Shown here piece by piece: positions 28,439 to 43,115 of a stretch of 64,000 bases of DNA. A program made the position numbers and the translations under genes. The stretch's first letter is position 1, and each line of letters opens with the position of its first letter. Origin of the DNA: Oppiella nova (Eukaryota; Arthropoda; Arachnida; Sarcoptiformes; Oppiidae); contig CAJPVJ010000005.1 in assembly GCA_905397405.1 (NCBI GenBank), positions 1 through 64,000 on the forward strand. The letters run 5' to 3'. Under the pieces are notes generated by a model, which worked only from the letters and a program-made list of their open reading frames with translations, did not search any database and was not told the DNA's origin.

Positions 28439-30035
28439 ATTGATTATGAATTAAACGCATTTTGCTAAAACTCACACAAACATTGACTCTCCAGTACTTC
28501 GACTACTATTCACTCAAAACTTTTGCTCTGCGCTACAAATTTCTCTCTCTATCTATCAGTTTTGCTTAACGATTACATACCAGAGCTCTCTTTCAAAGGC
28601 GAATCGACTGTTTTTGAATTAAAAAAACACTTTTATACAAAGTTAGTGCTAAAAGTGTTTATATACCCATAATTAGTATGCGTATACATGTATCCCATTA
28701 TTATTATATATACTGAGTTAAGTTATAAGTAAATAACTTATTTTATATACTCATAATATGTGTCGCAACTTATCAAACATAGTATATGGAGGGCAGACCA
28801 GTACAGTATATATCAATTCTGGTACTCTATGTGTTAAAGTGTATGTTTGAAGCGCTTTCACCTCAAAATACATCTAATCACCAAAAAATCTATTTTACTT
28901 GAATTAGAGGCTGACGTTCAACAACATTAATATCAGAATTATATTCACAATATCTTATTCAACGCATAAGTCTTTCGTTGAACTCTTATATAATCTCGAA
29001 AAGGGAGAAAAATTATGATTATTTTGCCTTAAAATACATTTTTAATAATATATAAAATATATATGAAAAAGCGAGTGATATATTTATAGAGTTTTGTTAT
29101 GGCTTTGATTTAGTTATTCAATTTGACAGCAGATATAAGTCATTGAATTAAAATTGTCGTTTAGGTATTATATTCTGTATATCAAACTTTTTATACCACA
29201 AACTCTCATTATTCTCAGATACCGTATATGCATATGTAATGGGAAACAGATATTATACGAAACAGTAAATACGGTAACACCGAGGTTAGTTACACGTTAG
29301 ATGGAAAGGGATCTAAGTGTTGGTGATGGCGGTGTGTGTGTATGGTGTGATTGGTGGTGCAATACTGGTTGTGAATGTGGACTGGTATTCAATAAACCGA
29401 TGACCCGAATTCGCAATTAATGTCTCATTTTATTTCTCTATCCCTCGCTATAACTCTTATATAAGATATGGCTTTAAATGTGAAAAGAATTTCAAAACAT
29501 GTAATAAATTTCTTCGATGCAATTATTATTATTAATATTATGATTATTATTTTTTATGTAATTTATAAGTTTTAACTCATATATTCTGATAGTGTATAGA
29601 GAACTGTAGCCAAGAATGGGTTCAGGAATTTGGTAAACGACGGATCACTTTTCAACAGTTATTCATTGGCATTGTGTGTGACTTTAATAGCGATCGCATT
29701 CAATGTGAATTGATTTGAGGCTTAAAAATCGTATATTAGTTATGAGAGAGTGAATGAAAGCCTTAAAAGTAAAGTTTGCAATATATCTGTATATCTGTTC
29801 GCGTCTTACATGAGCCCAGCGAGCAATTGATGGTCTGTTTCAGTGTACAGAATGTGCTATCAATAGCCTCAATCATAGTCTCAAATCTCGTCCCCTTTTT
29901 ATATATCTTTACATTTTTATCTGCCAGTGCTCTTCAAAGCCAATAACACACACTTATTGATGGCATTCTTTTGTCAATTTTGTCAAATAAATAGCTTACT
30001 GGCCAACTGGCAAATTCACATTTCAAACATACTCT

Positions 30036-30067
<32 letters not shown>

Positions 30068-30629
30068 GCCAGAGAGTCACTTTAATTTATGAGAAGCAGC
30101 TACTTATCAAAAGGGAGAGAGCATAGTATGAGCACAACTGCACCAACAGCCTGATGATCGCCAGTCTATTGCTTCCCAAAACAGGCAATACTATCGGTCC
30201 TATTAATGGCTATACATACAGTGGCTGTGCGAACATGCCTTACCAGCCTTTCCAGGATGAGGATGCCCTTAATAGTTATTGATCTTTATATATGAGTTTT
30301 TTGGGGGCCGATATCCGCTTTTTAAAGACAAATATAATGTAATATAGCATTCGAGGGATGAGAATGGGATATATAAATCATTACAACACAGAATGAGAGA
30401 GAGAAAAAAATGTATTACATTCAGCCAATACACACATTATATAACAGTGAAAACCCTGTTTAGAGGGGTAGACATTGTAAATACAATAAATCAATTGTTG
30501 AGAGAGAGAGAGAGTAAAATAGTAGCTAAACATTAGACACCATTTGAGAACATAGTGAATAGTAGTCGAAGTACTGGAGAGTCAATGTTTGTGTGAGTTT
30601 TAGCAAAATGCGTTTAATTCATAATCAAT

Positions 30630-30673
<44 letters not shown>

Positions 30674-33600
30674 TATAAAAAGCGAAACTCAAGAATTGTT
30701 TAAATAAATATTGCCGTTAGAGTCGAGCGTTGATCCAATAAATTGAACACATATTATATTATCGGATGAAAAATGCTTTCAATGAATATTGCTTTAAATG
30801 ATTTTTCTCTCTCTTTTTGTATTCTATGTATTATTATTATCTAATATTATTTTTTATTAGTATATGTTTCGCATCCAATTTGTATGACAACTGGTTATGC
30901 AAATGATCGCCAATTTGACGCCCGGGAGACGACCGATGCGAACGGAAACGTAGATATCAATGAATGGTTTCAATTATTATTAGTTTATTATTTCATTATA
31001 ATTTCCGATGTTTTTTGTTGTCTCTGGGGGTCAACATCAGTGCCCTATCAGCGCTCAGGCAGCCAATGCTTACAGCATTCAAGTGTGCAGTTCTTCGCTG
31101 AACTCCGCTATTAAGTTAAGTTAAGGGCTGAAGCCTAAGGGCGACGGAAAAGTGATCGACGCTTGAAAATTGATGGATAGATGGCTAATGATGTCACGAC
31201 ACGCCAACAAAAAAGACATATCATTCCCACTGAACAACGAGACTATCCGCACAATTGATATGTTCTTTGATTGGCGTAAATAAGTCTTTAACTCTCTAAT
31301 CAACTAAATATATATAAATTGCCTTTTATTTTATATACGAGTTATTAAATTACTTAATATTTTCTTTGTAGTCTATAGACTATAGTAGATATTGTATAAT
31401 ATTTATATACTGTATGTGTGTTTTTAGTCGATTGCCCGATACTGTGATTGTAAACTATTTGGACGCAAATCGATTTAAACGATTGCCTCAATTCCTATAT
31501 ATTTTCTTACAGATAGAGTCGACTGGAGTGAGAGACAGTCGTGTGAACTATCTTTACCATTGAATAGCATTACGTTTGCCGTATTGAACAAATCGGATAA
31601 CAAATTGTATGGCAATATATTAAGTAATGCTTTCAGCTATTCTGCAATCAATTAAACATTAAAAAGTTTAACTTTTTTTCTCTCCAAAAAAATCGAGTCA
31701 ATTATTTTGGGAGCAAATATCGTGGCATTGGATGCGATGGTGTCATCCGGACGGACACGTGTTTCGCATTTTGATGCGCCCAACAGTTCAGGTGAAGCAG
31801 CATTTGGCCATAAAATAGAGTAACAGATGATATGGATATGGATTTGATGCCATTTAATCGGTTGTCCCCCATATGGCCATATATATTATATATTAGTATT
31901 GTGTCACTTAAATGGCAATACTATGAACTTGACAGTACACGTACTACAGGTGCATTACCCTATTTAGATGGCATTAAATTGGTTGCATCTCTCGATTCTC
32001 TACCTGTGCCTGACCTGAGCAGCACATACCTGTGCCGTATAGTGTCGATCGCATACATAATTCTCATGCAATACGGCCTCAATTCAAGACTGATTGCCAG
32101 TAAATTGAATATAATTCATGAATACTGTGGTAAAGCACTGGTATGTCATGTATGTGCTTGTCTTCTGTTGGCTTAATATGTTTACCCAAAGAGTAGTATT
32201 GAGTGCTGGAGAGAGAGACACGCAAACCGAGCCAACAGTACAACAGTTAAATGATTTGATTTTTTGGAGATTCATTTTGGTTTATATTTATATTTTGCTA
32301 ATTTTATTGCTCATTTGCATGCATTGGTACTGATGCTCATGAATGGGGAGGGGAGGCGAAGGGAAAAGGTATGCCAACTTACGAGTGCGTTATAAAGTGT
32401 TTGGCATTTGGTATTTGGCAGTGAATTACTTGATAAACAGTGTATTTATTTTTGAAGCACTCATTGGTTGACATTAATAGGCGAACAATATATTAATTAT
32501 GATTATATTATTGGAGTTTGTATTCATTGAGAGCATTGGTCTCGCAATTAGTATTATTTAAGGCAATAATTTAAATATTATATGATATTCATTGTACCTA
32601 AAAGTGATGCTCGCGAGGAATGGTATGTTAGGCATTGCCTGAGATCTCAGGGCTCAGTTTTATGATAGGTTTCGGGGCTCACCCCTGCTGAGTTCAAACT
32701 CATAGCAATAATTCACGCATTATATTACTAAATAAGTTACAAATATATAACTTATATATTATACTAATATTAGTTATACTAATATTATTCAAACAATTTT
32801 TAAAAACGGCATAAAATATTATATTAGTTAAGAGTTATATACACTGTATATATACATCCAGACTGGTATATACGACCAGTTAATAGTATAATAGATGAGT
32901 CTAAACGTATGAAACTAAACTGAAATGCAAATAAAACGATAACAAATAATAATATTAATAATAAAAAGTTATATTTTTCTAAAACTATGCAAAACTCATA
33001 ACTATGTATCAAAAACAAGAAGTTACTCGCTCTCAGAGACTGTTATTTTTGATGTGAAGTTTAAATATTTAAACTTATTCTCACTGGCATTCATCATGGT
33101 TTTTTGTGTACAGAAATCGTATTTAAATAATTTTCGACTCAATTTTATGATTAAAAACAGGTGTGTTATGAATGTTATGATAAGTGCCTCGCTAACGACT
33201 CCATACGAAAACGATACATACACTCAATACAGCGATAGTTAGATCTGGTATTGCTTTTTGCCTTTAATTTACTGATTGTCCTTGTCTTCAGTCATTGAGT
33301 GTGAGTCGGCAGTCATTTCATGCCTCACAGAATCGCATCTCTCTCTCCCTCCCTCTCTCTCTCTCTCTCTCTCTCCTCGACTTTTGTCCCAAAACTTTTA
33401 CCTAACGTTTCTGTTTAACACAACGTATACAGTAATTGTCAGTAAATATATTCTGTGCTGTTTTGCTGTAATCCACAGTCGATTCCCTTTCGATCACAAG
33501 CCATGCATGCAATCAATCCATAGCTCATATACACAAACAACAGGTGCAATATATGCCACACAAACACACTCTCGGGCTCTAAGTATATTAACGACAATAG

Positions 33601-34676
33601 TCTGGCAAGAAATCACTGCTCAACTCAAACACTACGAGATGTTCGGTAATAGATATAAGCGATCGGTGAGAGAGAGAGAGAGAGAGAGAGAGGGTTTCGC
33701 ATCACCGGTTATGGCTTATGTCAACTTAATTTTGTACCCAAGAGTTGTCTACCAGTATATAAGTGTATATATTTTTTGCGTAACTGATTGTTTTCATAAA
33801 CGTGTAGCCGTTTGTGTAGTGGGCCAAGGCCTAGGCTTACTAAACCACGTGTTTGTATTCCCGGTACTATTACTGACTTAGTTTTGCAGCAAAGAAAAGC
33901 GTCTATTCCTTAATGTTCTCAAATGGTGTCTAATGTTTAGCTACTATTTTACACTCACTCTCTCCAACTGAACCGAAAACCATTCGCCACTCCATAGACA
34001 ACACAAACAATACGTCAAAAGCTTATTACGATTTAGTTGTGCTTTTTTATCCAAAAGAAATAAATAATAAATTCATAATCTTTTCTGTCGAGTCATAACA
34101 TAGCGCTCGAGTCCTAAGTGTATGTTTTGAAGCAAACAATTCAACGCTTTCTTGATTTTTATCAATTAGTGAATTATGTTTTCACAAGACGTTTGGGCAA
34201 AGAGTGGAGAGAATTAAATAAGTTATAGACTTATAGACCGCAACAGAAATCAATAAATTGTTGGGCGAACGGAACGGAATGTTGGCGAACAGGACAGGAA
34301 TGCCAATTCGCCCGGTGCTCAGTCCCACAGTCCCTGTCCCAAGGCCAGTTCGATATATTGGCGCATTGAATGGCATTTTTTCAAACGAAAAGTACATATA
34401 TTTGATTTTGCAAAGCTCTTTAAATGGTTTTTCCCTATAAATTAAGTCCAATGTCTTGTCTTATAGCCTGTTCTCAGAGAGTATTTAAACATATAATACA
34501 CTTAACAGCGAAAAAGTAATGTTCGGTGAATAAAAATCGCTCACATATTATATACGGTATACATGAATGTAGTCATGAATTTAGGCAATCGAGGAAAAAT
34601 GCAAACCAATCATTTGCTATCAAATGTCTTAATCGACAACACATCTAATCTCTTGAGTGATAAATACGATACTCGA

Positions 34677-34727
<51 letters not shown>

Positions 34728-37068
34728 CCGTGATAGAGACCAAAAAAGACGAGCAAAAAGTTTTTACTTAATTTTCATTAATTTTTACCTTATTTTTCAG
34801 TATAAATAAATATACCTTTTCTTTCTATACTACATGAGAGCCATATATTTATGTTTAGAAAAAAATTAATTGAATAATAAAACACAAGAAAATAATTTAT
34901 AAGTTATTAAAAGACTTCAGACGAGAAAAATATTTCTTTTTTCTCAAATATTTATGTTTTGCTTCTTTTTTATTACTATTTCTCTATCAAATGGTTATAG
35001 AAAATAGCGTTTGAGTGAAATGTTTATTGATGTCACAGAATGAACAAAAAATATAAGCATTTCTTAAATACATGGAAACGAAAAAAATTGTATTAAAGAG
35101 AGAGAAAAAATTTAAAAAGAGGTTTAAAATATTTTTATCGATACTTAAACATTGGGTCAGATAAGGGAAAACACAAATTCTTTAACACAAAAAATAATAT
35201 TCTCTCCGATTTTTTTGTTACTCTTTTTCAATGATATGTAAGCGAAAAGTGAGTGAAAACGAAGTCAAATGAGGAAAAGAGAGACTCAAGTATGTTGTCT
35301 GAGGAATGCCTCACGAAAAAATGCTTTTCACAATTATATGCCTTTCGTTATCCGTTTTGATGATACATAAGACTGGCTGCGATGGTGTTATGTAATGTGT
35401 TGTGGAGTTTGTATACTTAAATGTGTATCTATTTTATGATCGGCACTACAATTGAGAAAAAGGTGTGAAATGGGAAGAGACTGTTGGCAGTGCCGGAGAA
35501 TAGAGGAAAAAACTTTCTTTTTTTAGGTGCCGGCGCTGGCCTTTTACCACCGCATGTACAATAGGAGCACCTGTTAGCCAGGCATAGGTGGCAGAGGTTA
35601 TGAGCGAGACATTAGTGCCGTAATAGCGAAACCGTCAGAAAACAGCCCCCATTGTACTGTACGGTACGGCGTGTACTGTATATATGCCGTACTCTTGGCA
35701 TTTGTAGGCAATGCCTGCTTTGAGAGACAAATATGATGTGATGCGAAGGTCAACAACCCGTACGGCAGACATCATAAACCACCCGATCCTCTGAGAAGAG
35801 GCGGTCACATATTCAGTGAGTGAGAGAGAGAGTACTTAAAGTTAGATTTAATGAAAACAATTTACAGGCGGACAGGCAGATAGAGATGGGAGAGTCGCTG
35901 TACAGTACTGTATATAATGGCAAATATTGGCGAAGGAATTGGCGATTGATGTGTCGACTCGTCTCAACACTTATCAAATCAATTATTGTCTCGCTTTTTG
36001 AAAATATATTTTTTGCCGTCAGTATTGTGTATAGAAATGTGCAAATGTATTGACAATATTGTAAAGTGCTTTTGATCGCTGCGATCATTACCTGGATGAT
36101 GATGATTGGCGTCGTCAGAATCTAGCTGTGGATCTACTTGTTTGGCATCAGATACGGGCGAATCGTCATCTAATCTGTTGTCTATATTTGATACTGTGTT
36201 TGGATTTATTGTGTTATTAGCTGTGGTGTTGAGCCAATGCTCTAACGCCGCGATTGGATCTATGAATGCAATGGAAAAGAGCGAAGAGATTAGTTAAGAC
36301 TGTTTGCGAGAGAAGACACGAAATGCAATAAACAATAAAAATAAGATTAATGAATGAAATGTATGCATAACTATAACTTTTAGTGCAAATGCTTTTTTAG
36401 TAACTTTGGTTTTTTGTTGTAACTTTGTTTTAAAATATTTCATATAATAGAGTGATTTGTGTGTTATTTAACCACAAATATGTACAATGCTTAACACATC
36501 GCATGAGGTCAGGGATGATGAGGTATATAAAGTTATAATATTGGGAGAGAGAGAGAGAGAGCTGAGTGAAGAGCATAGTCTAAACTGAAGGGTTAGAGTT
36601 AAGGCTCGATTCGTGCAATCATACAATGAATTGCTCACAAGTCTGGCCACAAACTCACACAAAATTCACATAAACTACAAATAACTTATTATATTATATA
36701 TGGGCTAATGTTAACGAAAAAATTTCAAGAATCAAACCATAATATAAAAGTAATAATAACGCGAAGAGAATGAAAGAAAAAGATCACAAAAAACCAAAAT
36801 CTGATTTGATTTTGATTTTTGTTGCTTTGTATTGAGAGTTAGCGCTAACAGTTAGGGCCAGTAATTGTGGTTTTGGCCGTTATTACGATATCGTGACCAA
36901 TCGATGGCCCCAATGATATGGCTGTAGCCTAGGATATAGCGAACGATTGTTGCCGAAGAATTAGTGTTTCATAAATATAATGAAAATGTTATTACAATTT
37001 TGTGTGTAAAATGAAATGAACATTAAATTTATTGTATGACTTGTATTCTCTCCCTTTTCATAACACAG

Positions 37069-37113
<45 letters not shown>

Positions 37114-37555
37114 TGAAATATACTGATAATTTCACTGCTAATGTAATAATAAGCGCCAAGAAGTCAGTCATATTTCTAAGTGAGCGCTGTTTTTATAAGC
37201 GTTTAAACTTAAATATTGTATACACACTATGGGATGGTATACACACTAAGGATTCACTGCCTGAAGGCTTATAATAAAAAAGCATAACTGAGATGAGGAT
37301 AAGCACCACAATTAGGCATCAATGAAATCTTTACACAAAAAAACTGAGTCTCTCTCACAAAACTATTACAACACTCGGGAGTTGTAGAGTAGATGCCATG
37401 CATTCTGTCTCTCATTCTTTCCCTTTTACTCACTCCAAGTGCTGATAATCTCCGCCTCACATAAAAACACCTCAAAAAACAACATAACATTTCGTTTTAA
37501 GTTTAGATTCTGTTAGTTTTGTGTGCAATACTAACAATGAAAATATTTATGAATA

Positions 37556-37598
<43 letters not shown>

Positions 37599-38935
37599 TG
37601 GAGGAAATATAAGGAGTGATAGACCGCTGAGGCAGCAGCACATCACACGAGTTACCCCGAGTGCCGGTGAGGTGCCAGAGCTGGTGCTACTCTGAGCCAA
37701 AATAAAAGGGACAACACTTGTAAGTGTTTGTATGTTTTGGGAAAACGCTTTTTACACCACAATTACCGCGTTTACACAAAATATATACACAAAATGACAA
37801 TATTTTGAAAACTTTAAAATGTGTGCTACAATACATGCCAAACAATGTAACACAAAAAGAGTGTGTGTGAATGTGAGAGAGAGAGAGAGAGAGAGAGAGC
37901 ACAGGGAGGAGAGAGTAGTTTCAAAAATGTGTTTCTTTTTAGTAATTATTTTAAAACATTGATTCCGAAGCGAAGGTTGACTTTAATCAACATTATGTGG
38001 GATCACAAACACTAATCGCATACTGGTAAAAAAGACTAAAAACATTTTACAACACATTAAACTTCAATAAAATTGAATTTTTATTTCAATTATAAACTTT
38101 TTTGTTTTAAAAATATATCATTTGATGAGCGAATGTGTGTGTGTTTTGAGGTAAACATGAAATGTATTTCCATATTTCAAACGCTATTATTCTGTATGAA
38201 TGCGAACATAAATAATATGATTGCAATCAATGTATATTTTTTCAAAGTTAATATCAATGGGGGAGAGAACCGCTAAATCAGATACAAATATTGTTTATCT
38301 GTTTGGCATCAAAAACGATTAGCACAGATATCGGTCGTTAAGACTCCTCTCAATTAATGCCATTTTCCATACGAATCCATTAATCGAGAGAATATCGCAA
38401 AAATAAAAAAAAGTTAATAAAAATTGGTTATAAAAACTTTGCAAATTAAGTCTCAAATGAAGGTAAGGTGCATCGATCTGAACCCACCACCAGATCATAT
38501 ACGCCAATATCATTGGTGGCGCTTATGGTTATGAACAAAACCAGTGCCTAAACACTATTAAAATGAGTTATAATAATACAATAAGTTTAATATAATATGG
38601 GATTTTTGCCGATATATGTGGTAATGTATTAACAAAAGGAATGTTACGGACGAGAGGGAGACTGGGATTGATTGTGGAGAGAGAACCAGAACAATATGCA
38701 TCTGCATAACAGGTTATGGCACAGGTATATGGTGTATGTATGGGCACAAACACTGGCACTGGTGGTGGACGCACCCACGACCTGATAACGAAATTAATAC
38801 ACCCATCAAAACTTTTTTACTCTAAACACTAAAACTTAATAATTTTCTTATTTCTCTTTCTTTAATACATAAACTTCGGGCTTTAATATGATTTTATATA
38901 TATTAGTTAAACAATAAATGCGAAAAATACAATAC

Positions 38936-38966
<31 letters not shown>

Positions 38967-41616
38967 CACGGCATCGGCATCTCTTACTATAAAACCTATT
39001 GATCAGTTCGCCCGCTAAAGGAATGGGCGAAAACTTTTACAGGAACTCCGCAAACAATGGCAATATTGCTTGTATTGACTCCAATTATTATTGTGAATCT
39101 CTCTCTCTCTCTCTCTCTCTCATGAATGTGTGGTAAATGTGTTCACGTCTGTCTCATCCCACTACCAGTGCCAGTGCACAGCCATCATCATCATCATTGT
39201 ATATCCATCGAAGTCATCATCATTACTATCAATTGTTTTGAATCGACACAAAAAGTTAATGTTTTGCTCATTGGCTCACGAATTGAATCAAAAATATCTT
39301 ATATATATTTATTTTGATGTTATATTTTGTGTTATATATTGTATATTATCAATAGTATCGGTGGCTCTCATGAGTACAGAATATGTCTCAGTCTCACAGA
39401 ATTTGAGTCAAACATTACTGAATAGTGGAGCTCAAGGCCAAGAATGTGGTGCTATAAAGGACTGGCCCTGTGTTTCATCATAAACACCATTTGTGTGCCA
39501 ATCGCACGATTGATTCGGTGTTCAATTGCTATGTATGTATGTCTGGTGTGGTGTTAGTATTGTTGTAGTTGTCGATTATGATGATGATTATGATGATGGC
39601 TGTATGTATGTGTGTGTGTTTGCACAGTACAGCACCGGGCAATGATGATGGCTACAACGATGGCATTTCAAACACATACAATTGAATAATACTTTTAGAA
39701 AAATGTTGCAATAATAGCAATCAGAGTGATCGACATATCTATATAAAAACTAATACAACTTTTTCTTTATTTCCAATATTGCAAAACTATATTAAAAACT
39801 TTTTGATACTTTTCTCACAAGAATTTCTCTCTCTATCTCAGTGTTTACCCGAAATATATTAATACAATAATATTGAGAGTAAAACACGGTATCATTGTAG
39901 TGTACAATGAAAAATAATTTAATATTAAATGTACGTCCAGTGAAGCAAATCGGTTAAAATTTTGCTATAATTTTTTTTATTGTAACTCTCTATTGTCTTT
40001 TTGATTCAATTATTAAGAGATGTGAACTGAGCGACAAAAACGTGAAGTCATATAAGAAAATATCGCTTTTCAACAGTAATAACAATAAGGTATTAATAGT
40101 ATTAATGTTCCGACAATACGCTCGTAATAGTGGGGCAAGCGATGCGAAAATTATATGAAATTCTTTCTTAGATATACACACAATATATTCAATACATATT
40201 AGTCTATAATAATTGTCGTCAAGAGTTTTATGAGATCTGCAACTGAGCTCTCAGTCAATCTCATAGCCTATTGAGAGGCTGTGAGAGAGCGATGAGAGGC
40301 ACAGGAATTGAGTAGAAAAGAGGAGTCAGGAGTCAGTGATATAGCGATAGAGCAAAGAGCTATTAAATGTTAAGTTAGACTTAGACTTACATGTCTTCGG
40401 ATAACATTAAATACTAGTGTTTGTGTTGTGTATAAAGCTTTGCAAACATCCGCACAAATGCAATACCGAGTCTAACATCGCATCGCATCCATCCATTAAG
40501 ACGTTGTGTTGAGACACACAAGAAGTCTCGTCACAAACACATCCACTAAATTAAATACCTATTACTCGGTATATATATACAGTATATAACTGTATTAGCG
40601 ATCGATGCGATCACACAAATAAAAGTCAAGTCAAGTCAAGTCAATGCAATTGTCTCTTGCGATCAATTCAATTGCGATACTATTAACTAAATTACGAGAT
40701 ATCGCTCTCGACTTTATTGACCAGTTGTTGATCACAATATAAACTTAATAATAATATTAACGGATTCACACGAGTAGTGATGACACTATTATCACTACAG
40801 ACTTTATCCACACTTATAGTCAAAGTAGAGCACAATAGGCTTCGGGAGAGGGCTATACAGATAGAGCACACCCTCACTCACTCTCTCGCAACTGTCAAAC
40901 TCTTTGGGAGAGAGAGCACTGGGAGAGCAAAAGTCACATCAATTGAGATGGAAATACAAATACAAATAGAAACTCGTGGTGTGAGTGGCGAAAGGAGACG
41001 TCAAACACGACTCGAAAACTATTTGTAAAGCCGTTTAACAGTCGGCGTATCGGCGCTTAACTTCTTTGACAGCGCTCTCTGAACAACAAAATCAATTGTA
41101 AAGCGAATACTAAATATCAATATTAAATAGTTGTATAAGTATTGTGTGAGTACTGTATGGCTAACGTGTTATAGTATGTAATGGTATGGAGTGGTGGGAA
41201 CCGTCAGCATCGAGAGCACAGTACACACTGGTCTCGGTTTAAAAGACTTCAAAGTCTGTGTGTATGTATTGAGAGGAACTGCGCCACAGTATGTGTTACG
41301 TCGCTATAGTGGGCCGTTAAGAGCCGTCATGTAATGTTATGGGCGAATGATATGTGCCCTCAACCAGCCAGTGCTGTGCCTAACATCTCCCCCTCCATAG
41401 GGATAGACGTGATGAGGAGGGGATGAGCGCAACAACACATACAACACATGAACAGCACTGGCAATGCGATTACTAATACTATGCTAAATGAGCCCTAAAT
41501 AACTCACTCTCATTGCATTCAAAAGCATTTAAAACACTGTTTGTATTTATATATTTGATTAGAAATTTTCTCAAAACTATTTCTCTTTCTTCGCGATCAT
41601 ATCTGCCCTCTCATGT

Positions 41617-41654
<38 letters not shown>

Positions 41655-42876
41655 GTAATCAGTGCAACGAAATTAAAATACATGCAACACAAGGGAAAAA
41701 GAGATACACAGAGAAATGTGTTACAGATTCTGGTTGAGGGTCTGCTAATAATTATACAAAATATTCAATCTATGACTTATGGTGTGTATGGTATGGTATC
41801 TATCGATGGTATAGTTGAGTGGAGCACTCAATTTTGCACCTACTCTTTGGCACTCATACCACTCATACCACACATAGTATGTGCTGTGAGATGAGATTTT
41901 TTATTATAATAATAATTCACTCATTCATTTCAATTCAATTTTGATGCAACAAAATTTGGGTCAATAGGGCTCCGAAAAGCTTATGATCCCATCAAACAAA
42001 ACAGCAAAATAGGCGACAATTAATACTGTATTTGAAACCCGCATTAAATCAAAACTCTAAAAAGCAATATTAAAACATATAAAACACATTAAAACATATT
42101 TTAATTTTAATTATATTATTATCGTTTTACCAAAAATCTTGTATTAAAATCCAAGTTCATATATATATTTGCTAATAAATTATTGCTTTATAGCAATAGT
42201 ATTTCGCTATAATTCAATACGAGAACCAAATAATAGTAATAATTACAATGAATGCATTTGCAAAAATTGTTAGAAAACTTTGTATTTGAATCAAAAAAAT
42301 CTAAGTGAAGGTCCGCCAACTGGTAGATCACATTTCAAAGGCAGCACAAAAAATTCAATTCAAGGATACTTTACGTGAAACAAATTGTTATGTTTATAAA
42401 TGTGCGCTAATATACTGCACACACATGTCTTGTTCATTGAATTCCTGACTTTCGCTTTCAGAGTACAATAATCGGCCAAATTTACAACTCATTTGTTGTG
42501 TGTGTTTCCAAAACTATGGCTTAACTTGTGGGCTAACATTTTGCTGGTGGTATATCAGTGGAGAGCCACATATTGCGCCTAAAAGTGGCCTAAAATGTGA
42601 TGTTTCATGAATAGAGTGGTTTAGTTCATTCACTACTACTATCGCACTGTTGTCTGAATGTCAGGATTTACTACTGAACTCAAGAATTACGCTCTGCTTT
42701 ACAGTTATGTTTGCAATGAGAGGCCATGAATTGCATAACACTTAAACTGTTGAGTGACATCTCACTAGTTATATACAGTAGAGTGTATACAACGCTCGGT
42801 ACTAACAGTCAGTTTTAATAGCAGTACTGCTTTAGATGAGATGTGGGGAGACTTGGGAGGGAGAGATCTAGAGGGA

Positions 42877-42919
<43 letters not shown>

Positions 42920-43078
42920 TACCAAAGACATACAATCATCACAACATTAAACTGTATGAACAATATTAACAGTGAAAGACTTGTCTTGCAGTGTGTATTC
43001 ATTGCAATAATATTTCCATCTCAATTGATGTGACTTTTTTGCTCTCCCAGTGCTCTCTTTCCCAAAGAGTTTGACAGT

Positions 43079-43115
<37 letters not shown>

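Larger units (their letters stand above)
26388..36091 (-). other. 9.7-kb intron between exons 2 and 3
   Basis: AT-rich intron with long GA/CT tracts and the densest set of inverted repeats: the 28058/28299 hairpin and the 30514-30633 composite with its sources at 28435-28514 and 33913-33952. GC-richer islands occur at about 30129-30281 and 30880-30960; the latter has an octamer-like ATGCAAAT. No exon of cut was found. Confidence 0.75.

Noticed and set aside
31832-32176. 114-codon + strand frame
   Set aside because: No domain recognised, AT-rich codons, no supporting context.
33276-33881. 201-codon open frame on the + strand
   Set aside because: It passes through a TC and a GA microsatellite, giving Leu-Ser and Arg-Glu runs. 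The rest has no domain or codon bias.
34258-34451. Overlapping open frames on both strands in a GC-richer patch
   Set aside because: Neither frame shows homology or splice context; more likely a non-coding conserved patch.
37656-37691. 36-bp minus-strand micro-exon ([12 protein letters not shown]) with good splice sites
   Set aside because: Its phase cannot be placed between the candidate exon 1 and exon 2 without a stop, and nothing else supports it.
42881-43110. The composite inserts as retrocopies of a spliced RNA
   Set aside because: The order of pieces matches a minus-strand transcript with the interval removed, but the presumed intron ends are not GT-AG in either case (they start AA or TA and end TG), and there is no poly(A) tail.
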